Source: Anoplolepis gracilipes
Taxonomy: Eukaryota; Arthropoda; Insecta; Hymenoptera; Formicidae
NCBI RefSeq assembly: GCF_047496725.1
Contig: NC_132985.1
Coordinates: 5,974,001-6,038,000 of the forward strand
Reading direction: 5' to 3'
Length of the DNA: 64,000 bases
The position numbers and the translations under genes are program-made. How positions within the stretch are numbered: position 1 is the stretch's first letter; the number at the start of each line of letters is the position of its first letter. Below the pieces are notes generated by a model, which saw only the letters and a program-made list of their open reading frames with translations, searched no databases and was not told the DNA's origin. Positions 61,014 to 64,000 of the stretch are shown one piece after another.

Positions 61014-62283
61014 TTAGAGCGGTAGCAATGTGTCCAGCGGAAACTTGGAGTAAATCTTATTCGAGAATGTTTTGAAAATGTCTGAAACGGTATCCTCGAG
61101 AGCTGGCTTAATTTCGGCCGCTATAATTTTCCAGTTGTCGTTTAAGAAGAGGTTCATAGCATTGGATAAAGTATCATCGCCGTTGAATAAATTATCCAGA
61201 TGGATGTTGGCGTGTCCAACGTCAAAGTCCACGTATAAGTCGGCCACACGATAATGAATCTCACCGGTTTTCTCAGATTGATAACGTTCACCTTGGACAG
61301 TGGCTACGACATCGATATCCGTGAAATTACCACGCGCCAATCCGTTTCCGTTTATCGGCAACAACAGGATCTTTCCCTTTAGGTTGTAATGCGCGGTCAT
61401 TTCCAGATGTGGAAGATACAGCTTCAATCTAACGCGATCGTTATCAACGTCAATTCTGAAAAAAATAGGAGCACTATATAAGTTCTGCGTGCGATAGAAT
61501 TAATAATTTATAAATAATTTTAACACGCGATTCAATTAATATGAATAAAACCTATCAAAATTAATTAATAAAAAAAAAGTTATACAAGCTCAATTTTTTA
61601 AAATGAGCTCGTTTTTTAATTTGATCTGTCGCGGGACTTACTTGACGCTTTTCAAGATGAAGTTTGTTCCACCTTGAACCTCGATATCAGAATATCTCGA
61701 TGTGATGGAAATTGGACCAGCTGCTTGGCTGATTTCAATTTGTGGTACGCGAAGCGGCTCACAAGGTGGTATTTGTAATGCTGGAATACCTGTCTTCAGG
61801 TAAGGTCTTAATGAGTCCACGCTTTGTTTTACGCATTCGTTTAAATCCGGATCGTTGCGATGACATATTTTCAGGAACGACGCTAAAAAAATTAATTTTT
61901 TTTCTAATTTTTTGTGATTAAAATAATGTTTAATGTTAATAATGTAATAATTAACAGTTAACATTAGTAGGTGACATTTAATACAAAATATAAAAACTTA
62001 AAAGAAAGTAAATTATAAGAGATATTAATAAAGAGATTTAGCATATTATTTGCCATATTTTATTAAAAATTATTATGCGTCAGGTTTTGAAAGATTCAAC
62101 TTCATGAATCATTTTTATAAAGTAAACATCATTACACGCAATCATATAATGAGTATAAAAAACTATCTTACAAAGCAATTTATGTTTTTACTTACGTATA
62201 TCTCGAGATCGCACTGCAATTAAACCAGTTACTATTAGTAAAAATGCAAATATATTCACGTTTGTGTGCATTGTGGCTACCAT
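61014..62283 (-). CDS. Takeout/JHBP domain secreted protein, compact 3-exon paralogue, 256 aa
   Basis: Exons: 62196-62283, 61642-61882 and 61014-61455, total 771 nt, with GT-AG junctions and matching phases. It starts MVATMHTNVNIFAF with a hydrophobic signal sequence to about residue 23. The Met at residue 5 (62271) has an equally good context and may be the true start. Cys36 and Cys46, in KICHRNDPDLNEC, are the conserved N-terminal pair. SLRPYLKTGIPALQIPPCEPL and the final helical DIFKTF segment match the family, and the length is as expected. Same strand as the JHBP gene at 47089-55406, so the two form a small cluster; they share the fold but differ greatly in sequence and intron length. 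A secreted hydrophobic-ligand carrier; the ligand is unknown. Confidence 0.9.
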
Positions 62284-62733
62284 GAAGTCCGTACATGAAA
62301 TAATTCATCGATATCTTGAAATGCTGAAAAAAAAAAATATTTGAATTGTACAATGCGCTGATTACGCGATTTTAATAGTCCCCCTACTCACGTTGCCCTC
62401 CTTTACGAGTTAAGTTATGCTTGTTTGACATGAAATAATTTGCGTTTCATTTTAATATTGTAATTTAATTTAAACAGATTACACAAATCATCCATCAAAA
62501 GTTAATAGATTTAAATAATAAATTTTGAGATTCATGAATTTGATTTGACATTATATAAAGCACTTTTAGCCTTTTAAAATATAAAATTAATTGTTAATTT
62601 GTGAATTGAAGCAGAAATAAATCCAGAATGTAATTTAATTTCAAAATTATCTTACATTAAAGTAACTTTTTTATAATGTGACTGTATAAAAATTATATAT
62701 ATTATTAATACATTATATTTATATTATACACAC

Positions 62734-62737
<4 letters not shown>

Positions 62738-62780
<43 letters not shown>
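62738..62780. repeat. (TA)n microsatellite
   Basis: About 42 bases of TA between the JHBP gene and the duplication upstream of the next gene. Confidence 0.95.
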
Positions 62781-62784
<4 letters not shown>

Positions 62785-62934
62785 TCTTTTTTTTATTTAT
62801 ATTATTATTATATGTATATTTTATAGTGACTAGAATTATTGATACACAAATTCATTAAAATAAATATTTTAATTCTGCAGACAAATTTTTATTTTCACTC
62901 GAAAATTAATTATTAATTTTAGATTTTAAAATAT

Positions 62935-63064
62935 AATTTTAAAAGAATAAAAATCAAGTGTCTTTGCAAAAATCTTTGCGCAGATTCATGAATCTCGAAA
63001 TATATTAGATTATTTAACTTTTAGCATAGAAAATCTGTGACTTCCTTAAAGTCCTTAGAATTCT
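62935..63064. repeat. ~130-bp direct repeat, first copy (period 180)
   Basis: AAGTGTCTTTGC ... CTCGAAATATATTAGATTATTTAACTTT ... CTTAGAATTCT. The second copy is at 63115-63244, with a few small indels. Confidence 0.9.
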
Positions 63065-63114
63065 TTCTTAAAATCTAATTTAATTTTTATTTTTAATTTA
63101 ATTTTAAAAATCTA

Positions 63115-63244
63115 AATTATATTTTATAATGAAAGAATAAAAGGCAAGTGTCTTTGCGCAAATTCATGAAATTCTCGAAATATATTAGATTATTTAACTT
63201 TTAGCATAGAAAATCAGTGTCTTCCTTAAAATCCTTAGAATTCT
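63115..63244. repeat. ~130-bp direct repeat, second copy (period 180)
   Basis: Copy of 62935-63064, lying about 250 bases upstream of a TATA box. It may therefore duplicate promoter-proximal sequence of the gene to the right. Confidence 0.9.
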
Positions 63245-63393
63245 ATAATTTTCGATAATTGTGGATAATTTTATAGCTTTTGATATTTATTTTAAATTTT
63301 AATTTTGTTCTAATGATCTGTCAAGTAACAGAAGGTCATTTCTGAGAACCTTGCTCTCCATTACATCATCGCGTAATAAGGGAATTTAAGGAA

Positions 63394-63786
63394 ATGTACG
63401 CATCGAAGAAAATAAATTGTCTGACTAAGACCCACTTAGTTAACCAGCATCAAGATTGGTCCATGGCCCAGATCCTCTATGCCCTTCCACGATCGACTAT
63501 AAAAACTTTCCGAGAGTGCATCGTTGACTTGCAGTCGATAGTTTTGCTCCAAGCTTGTAGACATCGTCGATATTTTTTTTTTATTTTCCAAAAATCGTTA
63601 TTTCCGAGATGTTGCGTAGAATCATCGAGTAACCAAAAAATTAGCGGGACGCAATACATGTTGAATCGAATGCTGATGTGCACGATTGTTGCATGTTTCC
63701 TGCTAATATTCGTTATTATCGGTATAATATTATTGTTGATTTTAAAACCAAAAATCGACGTTTGGGAGATCGACGTACCTTATTGA
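63394..63786 (+). CDS. Hypothetical ORF with one C-terminal membrane helix (130 aa, or 42 aa from the Met at 63658)
   Basis: I recognise no family. The frame is open for 130 codons. The last ~42 residues (from MLNRMLMC) contain one strong ~25-residue hydrophobic helix followed by KPKIDVWEIDVPY, like a small single-pass membrane protein. The N-terminal part is low in conserved character and lies across a TATA box at 63498, which argues for the short form. A uORF (ATG at 63609, seven codons) precedes it. It may equally be the 5' leader of the secreted-protein gene starting 87 bases downstream. Real coding is uncertain. Confidence 0.35.
   Translation: MYASKKINCLTKTHLVNQHQDWSMAQILYALPRSTIKTFRECIVDLQSIVLLQACRHRRYFFFIFQKSLFPRCCVESSSNQKISGTQYMLNRMLMCTIVACFLLIFVIIGIILLLILKPKIDVWEIDVPY
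63498..63504 (+). promoter_or_regulatory. TATA box candidate
   Basis: TATAAAA, followed about 35 bases later by a TTGCAGTC initiator-like word (near 63533). If used, transcripts would begin inside the 130-codon frame at 63394-63786, so only its later Met at 63658 would be available. Confidence 0.45.
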
Positions 63787-63872
63787 AGAATCCGAAGAGG
63801 TGTTTCCGTTCAATCAACAAGATACGATAAATTCGACGTTTTTAAGGAAAAATTATTAACTGCAAAGACAAA

Positions 63873-64000
63873 ATGCAAAGATTAGGGTCACAGCACATCT
63901 TTCACGTCCTTTTAATACTCTCGACGACAACTTTGGCGAGATGCGCGTTATTAGAAATGTCCCGGCTGTTCTGGAACAAGACGGTGTCCGGGGGTCTGAC
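63873..64000 (+). CDS. 5' end of a secreted protein gene, cut by the window edge
   Basis: The ATG has a good insect context (GACAAAATGC) and opens a frame of 42 codons that runs off the window. Residues 1-24 form a signal peptide: a short polar start, a hydrophobic core HVLLILSTTLA, and a likely cut near RCA. The mature part begins around LLEMSRLFWNKT, with one NKT glycosylation sequon. Too little remains to assign a family. It lies downstream of the TATA box at 63498 and is in a different frame from the ORF at 63394-63786. Confidence 0.6.
   Translation, partial: MQRLGSQHIFHVLLILSTTTLARCALLEMSRLFWNKTVSGGL

Overview
The window is eukaryotic and fits an AT-rich insect genome, most likely a hymenopteran (ant-like). 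Coding sequence is split by GT-AG introns. Long AT-rich intergenic DNA carries many TA, TC, TG and AG microsatellites, short CpG-rich islands and small non-autonomous transposons. The two recognisable animal families, SLC18B1-type transporter and takeout/JHBP, are normal insect genes. There are no operons, ribosome binding sites or prokaryotic features. The species call is inference.

Layout. 1-15.3 kb holds no gene I can support. It has CpG-richer islands, a recent 320-bp tandem duplication, two copies of one small TIR element, two diverged copies of a ~130-bp element, and a dense cluster of six CAGGTR E-boxes near 12.6 kb. 15.3-35.9 kb is a tandem array of ~3.1-3.3 kb units. Each of six units carries one member of a gene family that I do not recognise as a named gene. 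36-37.9 kb is intergenic. 38.0-45.5 kb (minus strand) is a complete eight-exon SLC18B1-like transporter gene. 47.1-55.8 kb (minus) is a four-exon takeout/JHBP gene with long introns, and 61.0-62.3 kb (minus) is a second, compact three-exon member. 63.4-64 kb (plus) has a TATA promoter candidate, a small single-membrane-helix ORF, and the 5' end of a secreted-protein gene cut by the window edge.

The most interesting region is the tandem array. The encoded proteins (273-507 residues) look like the DNA-binding half of a pogo/Tigger (CENP-B-like) transposase without a catalytic domain. There are two small helix-turn-helix segments, then a CENP-B/Tc5-like HTH, an in-frame 69-bp (23-residue) minisatellite with 1, 5, 1, 1, 3 and 11 repeats in successive copies, a basic KRK patch and a C-terminal PLDLT motif like the PxDLS motif that binds the co-repressor CtBP. 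The third HTH is almost identical between copies, while the second HTH differs almost only by amino-acid-changing substitutions. Some copies have lost the CtBP-like motif, the C-terminus or a splice acceptor. This looks like a locally amplified, fast-diversifying family of DNA-binding, possibly repressive proteins. The function is inference; the architecture and the pattern of differences are visible in the sequence.
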